Notes under the pieces: model-generated
Databases searched by the model: none
What the model saw: the letters and a program-made list of their open reading frames with translations, nothing else
What the model was told of the DNA's origin: nothing
From: Balaenoptera acutorostrata
Taxonomy: Eukaryota; Chordata; Mammalia; Artiodactyla; Balaenopteridae
DNA: 64,000 nucleotides
Assembly (NCBI RefSeq): GCF_949987535.1
Contig: NW_026646025.1
Span: 1,302,001 to 1,366,000 of the forward strand
Direction: 5' to 3'
Translations under genes and position numbers: made by a program
Part shown: one piece after another, positions 42,212 through 55,160 of the stretch
How positions within the stretch are numbered: the first letter of the stretch is position 1
How the letters are laid out: each line of letters begins with the position of its first letter

Positions 42212-42260
42212 GAATTCTTGTCATCACAATGTTCCATGACCGTGTCATCACAATGCTACA
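42212..42260 (+). repeat. Minimal H block: one A-B pair (49 bp)
   Basis: Only one A and one B monomer separate D7 from D8. This is the same A-B pair that closes most longer H blocks just before a D start. Confidence 0.88.
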
Positions 42261-43849
42261 TGACCCTGGTCATCACAGTATTCCATGACCTTTGTCATCA
42301 CAATGCTCTATGTCGCTTTTCTTCACAATTCTCAATGACCACTTTAATCACTATGCTCGCTGACCATTTTCATCATATTTCTCTCGTGTCATTACAATAC
42401 CCCATGGCCCCTTTCTTTACAATGCTCCATGATGCCTGTCATCACAATGCTCCATGGCTTTTGTTATCACAATGCTCCAGGACCAGTTTCATCACAATTC
42501 TCCATCCCCTTTGTCATCATGGTGCACAATGAAACCTTTCATTAAAATGCTCCATGACACTAGTCATCACAATACTCCATGGCCTTTATCGTCACAATGC
42601 TCCCATGCACTTTTCATCACGATGTTCCATCAATACTGTCATCACATTGCTCCATGACCATTGTCATCACAATAGTCCATACCCTTGTCAACACAATGCT
42701 GCATAATCCCTGTCATCACAATTCTCCATGACTGCTGTCATCACAATAATCCAGGACAATTTTCATCACAGTGCTTCATGCCCCCAGTCATCACAGTGCT
42801 CCACGATACCTTTCATCACAATTCCTAGATGATCAATGTCATCACAATGCCCCATGACACTTATCATCACAATTCGCTATGACCCTTGTCATCACAGTAC
42901 TCGATGAACCGTGTCATCACAGTGTTCCAGGACACATGTCATCACAATGATCCATGTCTACTTCCATCACAATGCTGCAATACCCCTGTCATCACAATGC
43001 TCCATGGCCCCTGTTATCATATTGCTCCATGATCTCTTTCATCACAATGCTCCATGACCACTGTCATCACCATGCCTCATAACGGCTCTCATCTCAATGC
43101 TCCATGGCCCCCTTTCATCACAATGCTCCATGAACCCTGTCATCACAATATACCCTGCCCTTTTCATCACAAAGCTCGGTGGGCCCTGTCATCACAATGC
43201 TCCATGCCCTTGTCATCAACATGCTCCAGAACTCTTGTCATCATAATGCTCCATGCCAATGTCATCAAAATGCCCCATGACACTTGTCATCACAATGCTC
43301 CATGGCCTTTGTCATCACAATGTTCCATGGCCCCTGTTATCACAGTGCTCCATGATACCTTTCATCAAAAATCTTGATGACCACTGTCATCACAATGCCC
43401 CATGGCAGATGTCATCACAATTTGCCATGGTCCTTGTCATCACAACGCTCCATGAAACGTGTCATCACAAGGTTCCAGGACACTTGTCATCACAATGATC
43501 CAAGATCACATTCATCACAGTGCTCCATGAAACCTGTCATCTCAATGCTCCATAGCCTTTGAATTCACAATGCTCCATGGCCCCTGTAATCACAATGCTC
43601 CATGACGCCTTTCATCACAATGCTCCAAGACCGCTGTCAACACAATGCCCCATGATGCCTGCCATCACAAATCTCCAGGGCCTCTCTTACCAAAGAGCTC
43701 CATTATCCCTGTCAGCACAATGTTCCATGACAGTTTTCGTCACAATACTCCATGTCTTGTCTCATCACAGAGTTCTCTACCCATATCATCACAATGTTCC
43801 TTGTCAACTTTAATCACAATGCTCGATACCCTTTCACCACAAAGCTCCA
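42261..43849 (+). repeat. D block D8, type b with extra monomer (1,589 bp)
   Basis: Has an additional 25 bp monomer containing TGCCCCCAGTCATC near 42780, and ATGTCATCACAATG where type a has ATGTCACACAATG. One extra C (GGCCCCCTTTC) near 43110 makes it 1 bp longer than D9. ATCAAAAATCTTGATG near 43363 replaces ATCGCAAATCTAGATG. Confidence 0.9.
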
Positions 43850-44564
43850 GAAATCTTGTCATCACAATGATCCATGACCGTGTCATCACAATGCTCCATC
43901 GCCTTTTTCATCAGAATGCTCCAGAATTCTTGTCATCACAATGTTCCATGACCGTGTCATCACAATGCTCCATGGCCCTTGTCAGCACAATGCTCCAGAA
44001 TTCTTGTCATCACAATGTTCCATGACCGTGTCATCACCATGCTCCATGGCCCTTGTCATCACAATGCTCCAGAATTCTTGTCATCACAATGTTCCATGAC
44101 CGTGTCATCACAATGCTCCATGGCCCTTGTCATGACAATGCTCCAGAATTCTTCTCATCACAATGCTCCATGAAGGTGTCATCACAATGCTCCATGGCCA
44201 TTGTCATCACAATGCTCCCGAATTCTTGTCATCCCAATGTTCCATGGCCCTGCCATCACAATGCTCCATCGCCCTTGTCATCATAATGCTCCAGAATTCT
44301 TGTCATCACAATGTTCCATGACCGTGTCATCACAATGCTCCATGGCCATTGTCATCACAATGCTCCCGAATTCTTGTCATCACAATGTTCCATGGCCCTG
44401 TCATCACAATGCTCCATGGCCCTTGTCAGCACAATGCTCCAGAATTCTTCTCATGACAATGTTCCATGACCGTGTCATCACAATGCTCCATGGCACTTGT
44501 CATCGCAATGCTGCAGAATTCTTGTCATCACAATGTTCCATGACCGTGTCATCACAATGCTCCA
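43850..44564 (+). repeat. H block H8 (715 bp, 9 trimers plus A-B)
   Basis: First A monomer reads GAAATCTTG, so the EcoRI site is lost there. It includes the variants CATGAAGGTGTC, TGGCCCTGCCATC and ATGCTGCAGAATTC; the last creates a PstI site (CTGCAG). Confidence 0.86.
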
Positions 44565-45136
44565 TGACACTTGTCATCACAATGCTCCATGGCCTTTGTC
44601 ATCACAATGTTCCATGGCCCCTGTTATCACAGTGCTCCATGATACCTTTCATCAAAAATCTTGATGACCACTGTCATCACAATGCCCCATGGCAGATGTC
44701 ATCACAATTTGCCATGGTCCTTGTCATCACAACGCTCCATGAAACGTGTCATCACAAGGTTCCAGGACACTTGTCATCACAATGATCCAAGATCACATTC
44801 ATCACAGTGCTCCATGAAACCTGTCATCTCAATGCTCCATAGCCTTTGAATTCACAATGCTCCATGGCCCCTGTAATCACAATGCTCCATGACGCCTTTC
44901 ATCACAATGCTCCAAGACCGCTGTCAACACAATGCCCCATGATGCCTGCCATCACAAATCTCCAGGGCCTCTCTTACCAAAGAGCTCCATTATCCCTGTC
45001 AGCACAATGTTCCATGACAGTTTTCGTCACAATACTCCATGTCTTGTCTCATCACAGAGTTCTCTACCCATATCATCACAATGTTCCTTGTCAACTTTAA
45101 TCACAATGCTCGATACCCTTTCACCACAAAGCTCCA
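44565..45136 (+). repeat. 5'-truncated D block, type b (572 bp)
   Basis: Copy of 43278-43849 produced by the 1,287 bp tandem duplication. The 3' end is intact. Confidence 0.88.
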
Positions 45137-45777
45137 GAAATCTTGTCATCACAATGATCCATGACCGTGTCATCACAATGCTCCATCGCCTTTTTCATCA
45201 GAATGCTCCAGAATTCTTGTCATCACAATGTTCCATGACCGTGTCATCACAATGCTCCATGGCCCTTGTCAGCACAATGCTCCAGAATTCTTGTCATCAC
45301 AATGTTCCATGACCGTGTCATCACCATGCTCCATGGCCCTTGTCATCACAATGCTCCAGAATTCTTGTCATCACAATGTTCCATGACCGTGTCATCACAA
45401 TGCTCCATGGCCCTTGTCATGACAATGCTCCAGAATTCTTCTCATCACAATGCTCCATGAAGGTGTCATCACAATGCTCCATGGCCATTGTCATCACAAT
45501 GCTCCCGAATTCTTGTCATCCCAATGTTCCATGGCCCTGCCATCACAATGCTCCATGGCCCTTGTCAGCACAATGCTCCAGAATTCTTCTCATGACAATG
45601 TTCCATGACCGTGTCATCACAATGCTCCATGGCACTTGTCATCGCAATGCTGCAGAATTATTGTCATCACAATGTTCCATGACCATGTCATCACAATGGT
45701 CCATGGCCCTAGTCAGCACAATGCTCCAGAATTCTTGTCATTACAATGTTCCATGACCGTGTCATCACAATGCTACA
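45137..45777 (+). repeat. H block (641 bp, 8 trimers plus A-B)
   Basis: Follows H8 to about 45540, then skips two trimers present at 44254-44401 and ends with GAATTATTG and GTCATTACAATG monomers next to D9. Confidence 0.86.
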
Positions 45778-47365
45778 TGACCCTGGTCATCACAGTTCTC
45801 CATGACCTTTGTCATCACAATGCTCTATGTCGCTTTTCATCACAATTCTCAATGACCACTTTAATCACTATGCTCGCTGACCATTTTCATCATATTTCTC
45901 TAGTGTCATTACAATACCCCATGGCCCCTTTCTTCACAATGCTCCATGATGCCTGTCATCACAATGCTCAATGGCTTTTGTTATCACAATGCTCCAGGAC
46001 CAGTTTCATCACAATTCTCCATCCCCTTTGTCATCATGGTGCACAATGAAACCTTTCATTAAAATGCTCCATGACACTAGTCATCACAATACTCCATGGC
46101 CTTTATCGTCACAATGCTCCCATGCACTTTACATCACGATGTTCCATGAATACTTTCATCACATTGCTCCATGACCATTGTCATCACAATAGTCCATACC
46201 CTTGTCAACACAATGCTGCATAATCCCTGTCATCACAATTCTCCATGACTGCTGTCATCACAATAATCCAGGACAATTTTCATCACAGTGCTTCATGCCC
46301 CCAGTCATCACAGTGCTCCACGATACCTTTCATCACAATTCCTAGATGATCAATGTCATCACAATGCCCCATGACACTTGTCATCACAATTCGCTATGAC
46401 CCTTGTCATCACAATACTCGATGAACCGTGTCATCACAGTGTTCCAGGACACATGTCATCACAATGATCCATGTCTACTTCCATCACAATGCTCCAATAC
46501 CCCTGTCATCACAATGCTCCATGGCCCCTGTTATCATATTGCTCCATGATCTCTTTCATCACAATGCTCCATGACCACTGTCATCACCATGCCTCATAAC
46601 GGCTCTCATCTCAATTCTCCATGGCCCCTTTCATCACAATGCTCCATGAACCCTGTCATCACAATGTACCCTGCCCTTTTCATCACAAAGCTCCGTGGGC
46701 CCTGTCATCACAATGCTCCATGCCCTTGTCATCAACATGCTCCAGAACTCTTGTCATCATAATGCTCCATGTCAATGTCATCAAAATGCCCCATGACACT
46801 TGTCATCACAATGCTCCATGGCCTTTGTCATCACAATGTTCCATGGCCCCTGTTATCACAGTGCTCCATGATACCATTCATCGCAAATCTAGATGACCAC
46901 TGTCATCACAATGCCCCATGACAGATGTCATCACAATTTGCCATGGTCCTTGTCATCACAATGCTCCATGAAACGTGTCATCACAAGGTTCCAGGACACT
47001 TGTCATCACAATGATCCAAGATCACATTCATCACAGTGCTCCATGAAACCTGTCATCTCAATGCTCCATAGCCTTTGAATTCACAATGCTCCATGGCCCC
47101 TGTAATCACAATGCTCCATGACGCCTTTCATCACAATGCTCCAAGACCGCTGTCAACACAATGCCCCATGATGCCTGCCATCACAAATCTCCAGGGCCTC
47201 TCTTACCAAAGAGCTCCATTATCCCTGTCAGCACAATGTTCCATGACAGTTTTCGTCACAATACTCCATGTCTTGTCTCATCACAGAGTTCTCTACCCAT
47301 ATCATCACAATGTTCCTTGTCAACTTTAATCACAATGCTCGATACCCTTTCACCACAAAGCTCCA
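45778..47365 (+). repeat. D block D9, type b with extra monomer (1,588 bp)
   Basis: Same extra TGCCCCCAGTC monomer (near 46290) as D8. Its 3' part and the following H block match D8/H8 at offset 3516. A private TTTACATCACG lies near 46129, shared with D10. Confidence 0.9.
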
Positions 47366-48228
47366 GAAATCTTGTCATCACAATGATCCATGACCGTGTC
47401 ATCACAATGCTCCATCGCCTTTTTCATCAGAATGCTCCAGAATTCTTGTCATCACAATGTTCCATGACCGTGTCATCACAATGCTCCATGGCCCTTGTCA
47501 GCACAATGCTCCAGAATTCTTGTCATCACAATGTTCCATGACCGTGTCATCACCATGCTCCATGGCCCTTGTCATCACAATGCTCCAGAATTCTTGTCAT
47601 CACAATGTTCCATGACCGTGTCATCACAATGCTCCATGGCCCTTGTCATGACAATGCTCCAGAATTCTTCTCATCACAATGCTCCATGAAGGTGTCATCA
47701 CAATGCTCCATGGCCATTGTCATCACAATGCTCCCGAATTCTTGTCATCCCAATGTTCCATGGCCCTGCCATCACAATGCTCCATCGCCCTTGTCATCAT
47801 AATGCTCCAGAATTCTTGTCATCACAATGTTCCATGACCGTGTCATCACAATGCTCCATGGCCATTGTCATCACAATGCTCCCGAATTCTTGTCATCACA
47901 ATGTTCCATGGCCCTGTCATCACAATGCTCCATGGCCCTTGTCAGCACAATGCTCCAGAATTCTTCTCATGACAATGTTCCATGACCGTGTCATCACAAT
48001 GCTCCATGGCACTTGTCATCGCAATGCTGCAGAATTCTTGTCATCACAATGTTCCATGACCGTGTCATCACAATGCTCCATGACACTTGTCATCACAATG
48101 CTCCAGAATTATTGTCATCACAATGTTCCATAACCATGTCATCACAATGGTCCATGGCCCTAGTCAGCACAATGCTCCAGAATTCTTGTCATTACAATGT
48201 TCCATGACCGTGTCATCACAATGCTACA
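47366..48228 (+). repeat. H block H9 (863 bp, 11 trimers plus A-B)
   Basis: Same length as H2 but of the right-half subfamily. It follows H8 to about 48098, then changes to the GAATTATTG ending shared with 45655. A variant CCATAACCATG lies near 48128. Confidence 0.86.
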
Positions 48229-49816
48229 TGACCCTGGTCATCACAGTTCTCCATGACCTTTGTCATCACAATGCTCTATGTCGCTTTTCATCACAATTCT
48301 CAATGACCACTTTAATCACTATGCTCGCTGACCATTTTCATCATATTTCTCTAGTGTCATTACAATACCCCATGGCCCCTTTCTTCACAATGCTCCATGA
48401 TGCCTGTCATCACAATGCTCCATGGCTTTTGTTATCACAATGCTCCAGGACCAGTTTCATCACAATTCTCCATCCCCTTTGTCATCATGGTGCACAATGA
48501 AACCTTTCATTAAAATGCTCCATGACACTAGTCATCACAATACTCCATGGCCTTTATCGTCACAATGCTCCCATGCACTTTACATCACGATGTTCCATGA
48601 ATACTTTCATCACATTGCTCCATGACCATTGTCATCACAATAGTCCATACCCTTGTCAACACAATGCTGCATAATCCCTGTCATCACAATTCTCCATGAC
48701 TGCTGTCATCACAATAATCCAGGACAATTTTCATCACAGTGCTTCATGCCCCCAGTCATCACAGTGCTCCACGATACCTTTCATCACAATTCCTAGATGA
48801 TCAATGTCATCACAATGCCCCATGACACTTGTCATCACAATTCGCTATGACCCTTGTCATCACAATACTCGATGAACCGTGTCATCACAGTGTTCCAGGA
48901 CACATGTCATCACAATGATCCATGTCTACTTCCATCACAATGCTGCAATACCCCTGTCATCACAATGCTCCATGGCCCCTGTTATCATATTGCTCCATGA
49001 TCTCTTTCATCACAATGCTCCATGACCACTGTCATCACCATGCCTCATAACGGCTCTCATCTCAATGCTCCATGGCCCCTTTCATCACAATGCTCCATGA
49101 ACCCTGTCATCACAATGTACCCTGCCCTTTTCATCACAAAGCTCCGTGGGCCCTGTCATCACAATGCTCCATGCCCTTGTCATCAACATGCTCCAGAACT
49201 CTTGTCATCATAATGCTCCATGTCAATGTCATCAAAATGCCCCATGACACTTGTCATCACAATGCTCCATGGCCTTTGTCATCACAATGTTCCATGGCCC
49301 CTGTTATCACAGTGCTCCATGATACCATTCATCGCAAATCTAGATGACTACTGTCATCACAATGCCCCATGACAGATGTCATCACAATTTGCCATGGTCC
49401 TTGTCATCACAATGCTCCATGAACCGTGTCATCACAAGGTTCCAGGACACTTGTCATCACAATGATCCAAGATCACATTCATCACAGTGCTCCATGAAAC
49501 CTGTCATCTCAATGCTCCATAGCCTTTGAATTCACATTGCTCCATGGCCCCAGTAATCACAATGCTCCATGACGCCTTTCATCACAATGCTCCAAGAGCG
49601 CTGTCAACACAATGCCCCATGATGCCTGCCATCACAAATCTCCAGGGCCTCGCTTACCAAAGAGCTCCATGATCCCTGTGAGCACAATGTTCCATGACAG
49701 TTTTCGTCACAATACTCCATGTCCTGTCTCATCACAGGGTTTTCTGCCCATATCATCACAAAGTTCCTTGTCACCTTTAATCACAATGGTCCATACCCTT
49801 TCACCACAATGCTCCA
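48229..49816 (+). repeat. D block D10, type b with extra monomer (1,588 bp)
   Basis: 2451 bp after D9. Private states at its 3' part: GCCTCGCTTACC near 49647, CAGGGTTTTCTG near 49736, CAAAGTTCCTTG near 49759 and ATGGTCCATACC near 49787. Confidence 0.9.
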
Positions 49817-50235
49817 GAATTCTTGTCATCACAATGATCCATGACCGTGTCATCACAATGCTCCATCGCCTTTTTCATCAGAATGCTCCAGAATTCTTGT
49901 CATCACAATGTTCCATGACCGTGTCATCACAATGCTCCATGGCCCTTGTCAGCACAATGCTCCAGAATTCTTGTCATCACAATGTTCCATGACCGTGTCA
50001 TCACCATGCTCCATGGCCCTTGTCATCACAATGCTCCAGAATTCTTGTCATCACAATGTTCCATGACCGTGTCATCACAATGCTCCATGGCCATTGTCAT
50101 CACAATGCTCCCGAATTCTTGTCATCCCAATGTTCCATGGCCCTGCCATCACAATGCTCCATCGCCCTTGTCATCATAATGCTCCAGAATTCTTTTCATC
50201 ACAATGTTCCATGACCGTGTCATCACAATGCTCCA
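49817..50235 (+). repeat. H block H10 (419 bp, 5 trimers plus A-B)
   Basis: Same length as 38679-39097. It has TGGCCCTGCCATC and ATCGCCCTTG monomers like H8, and ends GCTCCA before the D monomer TGGCCTTTG. Confidence 0.86.
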
Positions 50236-50782
50236 TGGCCTTTGTCATCACAATGTTCCATGGCCCCTGTCATCACAGTGCTCCATGATACCTTTCATCG
50301 CAAATCTAGATGACCACTGTCATCACAATGCCCCATGACAGATGTCATCACAATTTGCCATGGTCCTTGTCATCACAATGCTCCATGAACCGTGTCATCA
50401 CAAGGTTCCAGTACACTTGTCATCACAATGATCCAAGATCACATTCATCACAGTGCTCCATGAAACCTGTCATCTCAATGCTCCATAGCCTTTGAATTCA
50501 CATTGCTCCATGGCCCCAGTAATCACAATGCTCCATGACGCCTTTCATCACAATGCTCCAAGACTGGTGTCAACACAATGCCCCATGATGCCTGCCATCA
50601 CAAATCTCCAGGGCCTCGCTTACCAAAGAGCTCCATGATCCCTGTCAGCACAATGTTCCATGACACTTTTCGTCACAATACTCCATGTCCTGTCTCATCA
50701 CAGAGTTCTCTGCCCTTATCATCACAATGTTCCTTGTCACCTTTAATCACAATGCTCCACACCCCTTCACCACAATGCTCCA
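50236..50782 (+). repeat. 5'-truncated D block, type b (547 bp), first of tandem pair
   Basis: Starts at the TGGCCTTTG monomer and keeps GCCTCGCTTACC like D10, so it probably derives from D10 or a sister copy. Its 596 bp unit (50236-50831) is followed at once by a second. Confidence 0.87.
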
Positions 50783-50831
50783 GAATTCTTATCATCACAA
50801 TGTTCCATGACCGTGTCATCACAATGCTCCA
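50783..50831 (+). repeat. Minimal H block: one A-B pair (49 bp)
   Basis: One A (GAATTCTTATC) and one B monomer join two truncated D blocks. The GAATTCTTATC form is also found at 39320 and 55408, after the same type of D end. Confidence 0.86.
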
Positions 50832-51378
50832 TGGCCTTTGTCATCACAATGTTCCATGGCCCCTGTTATCACAGTGCTCCATGATACCTTTCATCGCAAA
50901 TCTAGATGACCACTGTCATCACAATGCCCCATGACAGATGTCATCACAATTTGCCATGGTCCTTGTCATCACAATGCTCCATGAACCGTGTCATCACAAG
51001 GTTCCAGGACACTTGTCATCACAATGATCCAAGATCACATTCATCACAGTGCTCCATGAAACCTGTCATCTCAATGCTCCGTAGCCTTTGAATTCACAAT
51101 GCTCCATGGCCCCTGTAATCACAATGCTCCATGACGCCTTTCATCACAATGCTCCAAGACCGGTGTCAACACAATGCCCCATGATGCCTGCCATCACAAA
51201 TCCCCAGGGCCTCTCTTACCAAAGAGCTCCATGATCCCTGTCAGCACAATGTTCCATGACAGTTTTCGTCACAATATTCCATGTCCTGTCTCATCACAGA
51301 ATTCTCTTCCCATATCATCACAATGTACCTTGTCACCTTTAATCACAATGCTCCATACCCTTTCACCACAATGCTCCA
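50832..51378 (+). repeat. 5'-truncated D block, type b (547 bp), second of tandem pair
   Basis: Same start monomer as at 50236 (offset 596) but with different variants: GCTCCGTAGCC near 51078, AATCCCCAGGG near 51200 and ATGTACCTTG near 51324. The two units therefore are not a recent identical duplication. Confidence 0.86.
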
Positions 51379-51723
51379 GAATTCTTGTCATCACAATGTT
51401 CCATGACCGTGTCATCACAATGCTCCGTGGCCCTTGTCATGACAATGCTCCAGAATTCTTCTCATCACAATGTTCCATGACGGTGTCATCACAATGCTCC
51501 ATGGCCATTGTCATCATAATGCTCCAGAATTCTTGTCATCACAATGTTGCATGACCGTGTCATCACAATGCTCCATGGCCCTTGTCATGACAATGCTCCA
51601 GAATTCTTCTCATCACAATGTTCCTTGACCGTGTCATCACAATGCTCCATGGCCATTGTCATCCCAATGCTCCAGAATTCTTGTCATCACAATGTTCCAT
51701 GGCCGTGTCATCACAATGCTACA
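51379..51723 (+). repeat. H block (345 bp, 4 trimers plus A-B)
   Basis: Short regular trimer block with private changes GCTCCGTGGCC near 51423, ATGTTGCATGACC near 51544, TTCCTTGACCG near 51621 and CATCCCAATG near 51661. Confidence 0.86.
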
Positions 51724-53360
51724 TGACCCTGGTCATCACAGTTCTCCATGACCTTTGTCATCACAATGCTCTATGTCGCTTTTCATCACAATTCTCAATG
51801 ACCACTTTAATCACTATGCTCGCTGACCATTTTCATCATATTTCTCTAGTGTCATTACAATACCCCATGGCCCCTTTCTTCACAATGCTCCATGATGCCT
51901 GTCATCACAATGCTTCATGGCTTTTGTTATCACAATGCTCCAGGACCAGTTTCATCACAATTCTCCATCCCCTTTGTCATCATGGTGCACAATGAAACCT
52001 TTCATTAAAATGCTCCATGACACTTGTCATCACAATACTTCATGGCCTTTATCGTCACAATGCTCCCATGCACTTTTCATCACGATGTTCCATGAATACT
52101 TTCATCACATTGCTCCATGACCATTGTCATCACAATAGTCCATACCCTTGTCAACTCAATGCTGCATAATCCCTGTCATCACAATTCTCCATGACTGCTG
52201 TCATCACAATAATCCAGGACAATTTTCATCACAGTGCTCCATGATACCTTTCATCACAATTCCTAGATGATCAATGTCACACAATGCCCCATGACACTTG
52301 TCATCACAATTCGCTATGACCCTTTTCATCACAATACTCGATGAACCGTGTCATGACAGTGTTCCAGGACACATGTCATCACAATGATCCATGTCTACTT
52401 CCATCACAATGCTCCAATACCCCTGTCATCACAATGCTCCATGGCCCCTGATATCATATTGCTCCATGATCTCTTTCATCACAATGCTCCATGACCACTG
52501 TCATCACCATGCCTCATAACAGCTCTCATCTCAATGCTCCATGGCCCCTTTCATCACAATGCTCCATGAACCCTGTCATCACAATGTACCGTGCCCTTTT
52601 CATCACAAAGCTCCGTGGGCCCTGTCATCACAATGCTCCATGCCTTTGTCATCAAAATGCTCCAGAAATCTTGTCATCATAATGCTCCATGCCAATGTCA
52701 TCAAAATGCCCCATGACACTTGTCATCACAATGCTCCGTGGCCTTTGTCATCACAATGTTCCATGGCCCCTGTCATCACAGTGCTCCATGACACCTTTCA
52801 TCGCAAATCTAGATGACCACTGTCATCTCAATGCCCCATGACAGATGTCATCACAATTCGCCATGGTCCTTGTCATCACAATGCTCCATGAACCGTGTCA
52901 TCACAAGGTTCCAGGACACTTGTCATCACAATGATCCAAGATCACATTCATCACAGTGCTCCATGAACCCTGTCATCTCAATGCTCCATAGCCTTTGCAT
53001 TCACAATGCTCCATGGCCCCTGTAATCACAGTGCTCCATGACCATTTTCATCACAATGCTCCAAGACCACTCTCAACACAATGCCCCATGACGCCCGACA
53101 TCACAAATCTCCATAGACTCTCTTACCAAAAAGCTCCATGATCGCTGTCAGCAGAATGTTCCATGACACTTTTCGTCACAATACTGCAAGGCCACTGTCA
53201 TCACAGAGTTCTCTGCCCATATCATCACAATGTTCCTTGTCACCTTTAATCACAATGCTCCATGCCCTTTCATCACAATGCTCCAGAAATCTTTTTCATC
53301 GCAATGTTCCTTGACTGTGTCATCACAATGCTCCATGGCCGTCATCAGCACAATTCTCCA
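51724..53360 (+). repeat. D block D11, type a inside the type-b half (1,637 bp)
   Basis: Exactly the type-a length and terminus (CCAGAAATC, CTTGACTGTG, GGCCGTCATC), unlike its neighbours on both sides. It is more diverged than D1-D5, for example CAACTCAATGC near 52152, CATGACAGTG near 52353, CTGATATCAT near 52448 and CGCCCGACATC near 53092. It shares CCAAAAAGCTCC with D6. Confidence 0.9.
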
Positions 53361-54271
53361 GAATTCTTGTCATCACAATGTTCCATGACCGTGTCATCAC
53401 AATGCTCCATGGCCCTTGTCATCACAATGCTCCGGAATTCTTCTCATCACATTGTTCCATGACCGTGTCATCACAATGCTCCATGGCCCTTTTCAGCACA
53501 ATGCTCCAGAATTCCTGTCATCACAATGTTCCATGACCGTGTCATCACAATGCTCCATGGCCTTTGTCATCACAATGCGCCAGAATTCTTGTCATCACAA
53601 TGTTCCATACCGTGTCATCACAATGCTCCATGGCCATTGTCATCACAATGCTCCAGAATTCTTGTCATCACAATGTTCCATGGCCGTGTCATCACAATGC
53701 TCCATGGCCCTTGTCAGCACAATGCTCCAGAATTCTTGTCATCACAATGTTCCATGACCGTGTCATCACAATGTTCAATGGCCGTGTCATCACAATGCTC
53801 CATGGCCCTTGTCATCATAATGCTCCAGAATTCTTGTCATTACTATATTCCATGAATGTGTCTTCACAATGCTCTATGGCACTTGTCATCAGAATGCTCC
53901 AGAATTCTTGTCATCACAATGTTCCATGACCGTGTCATCACAATGCTCCATCGCCTTTGTCATCAGAATGCTCCAGAATTCTTGTCATCACAATGTTCCA
54001 TGACCGTGTCATCACAATGCTCCATGGCCCTTGTCAGCACAATGCTCCAGAATTCTGGTCATCACAATGTTCCATGGCCATGTCATCACAATTCTCCATG
54101 AACCTTGTCATCACAATTCTCCAGAATTCTTGTCATCACAATTTTCCATGGCCGTGTCATCACAATGCTCCATGGCCCTTGTCATGACAATGCTCCAGAA
54201 TTCTTCTCATCACAATGTTCCATGACCGTGTCATCACAATGCTCCATGGCCATTGTCATCACAATGCTCCA
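53361..54271 (+). repeat. H block H11 (911 bp)
   Basis: 12x74 + 24 - 1: one tetramer near 53750 and one B shortened to TACCGTG near 53608, but no missing C. It ends in a C monomer directly before TGAATCG. It looks like a shorter relative of the left-half H blocks. Confidence 0.85.
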
Positions 54272-54667
54272 TGAATCGTGTCATCACAAGTTTCCAGGAC
54301 ACTTGTCATCACAATGATCCAAGATCACATTCATCACAGTGCTCCATGAAACCTGTCATCTCAATGCTCCATAGCCTTTGAATTCACATGCTCCATGGCC
54401 CCTGTAATCACAATGCTCCATGACGCCTTTCATCACAATGCTCCAAGTCCGGTGTCAACACAATGCCCCATGATGCCTGCCATCACAAATCTCCAGGGCC
54501 TCTCTTACCAAAGAGCTCCATGATCCCTGTCAGCACAATGTTCCATGACAGTTTTCGTCACAATACTCCATGTCCTGTCTCATCACAGAGTTCTCTGCCC
54601 ATATCATCACAATGTTCCTTGTCACCTTTAATCACAATGCTCCATACCCTTTCACCACAATGCTCCA
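54272..54667 (+). repeat. 5'-truncated D block, type b (396 bp)
   Basis: Starts TGAATCGTG, further upstream in D than its paralogue at 38432, and is collinear with it from 54421. It contains a one-base loss (TTCACATGC for TTCACAATGC) near 54384. Confidence 0.86.
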
Positions 54668-55160
54668 GAATTCTTGTCATCACAATGTTCCATGACCGTG
54701 TCATCACAATGCTCCATGGCGCTTGTCATCACAATGTTCCAGAATTCTTGTAATCACAATGTTCCATGACCGTGTCATCACAATAGTCCATGGCCCTTCT
54801 CATGACAATGCTCCAGAATTTTTCTCATCACAATGTTCCATGACCGTGTCATCAAAATGCTCCATGGGTACTGTCATCACAATGCTCCAGAATTCTTGTC
54901 ATCACAGTGTTCCATGGCCGTGTCATCACAATGCTCCATGGCCCTAGTCATTATAATGCTCCAGAATTCTTGTCATCACAATGTTCCATGAACATGTCAT
55001 CACAATGCTCCATGGCCCTTGTCAGCACAATGCTCCAGAATTCTTGTCATCAAAATGTTCCATGACCGTGTCATCACAATGCTCCATGGCCCTTGTCAGC
55101 ACAATGCTCCAGAATTCTTGTCATCACAATGTTCCATGGCCGTGTCATCACAATGCTCCA
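54668..55160 (+). repeat. H block (493 bp, 6 trimers plus A-B)
   Basis: Paralogue of 38679-39097 with one more trimer near its end. Confidence 0.85.

Larger units (their letters stand above)
43278..45540 (+). repeat. 1,287 bp tandem duplication
   Basis: 43278-44253 corresponds to 44565-45540 at offset 1287, including the ATCTTGATGACC, GCTCGATACC and CAAAGCTCCAGAAATC states. The second copy enters at a monomer boundary (GCTCCA then TGACACTTG) and creates a 5'-truncated D block. Confidence 0.87.
38432..47074 (+). repeat. Large segmental duplication, left copy
   Basis: Corresponds to 54421-64000. The offset is 15989 to about 39090, 16088 to about 39550, then 16926 from about 39485 to the window end. 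The right copy contains an internal 838/986 bp repeat that explains the length difference. Block order D7, D8, truncated D, D9 is the same in both. Confidence 0.87.
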
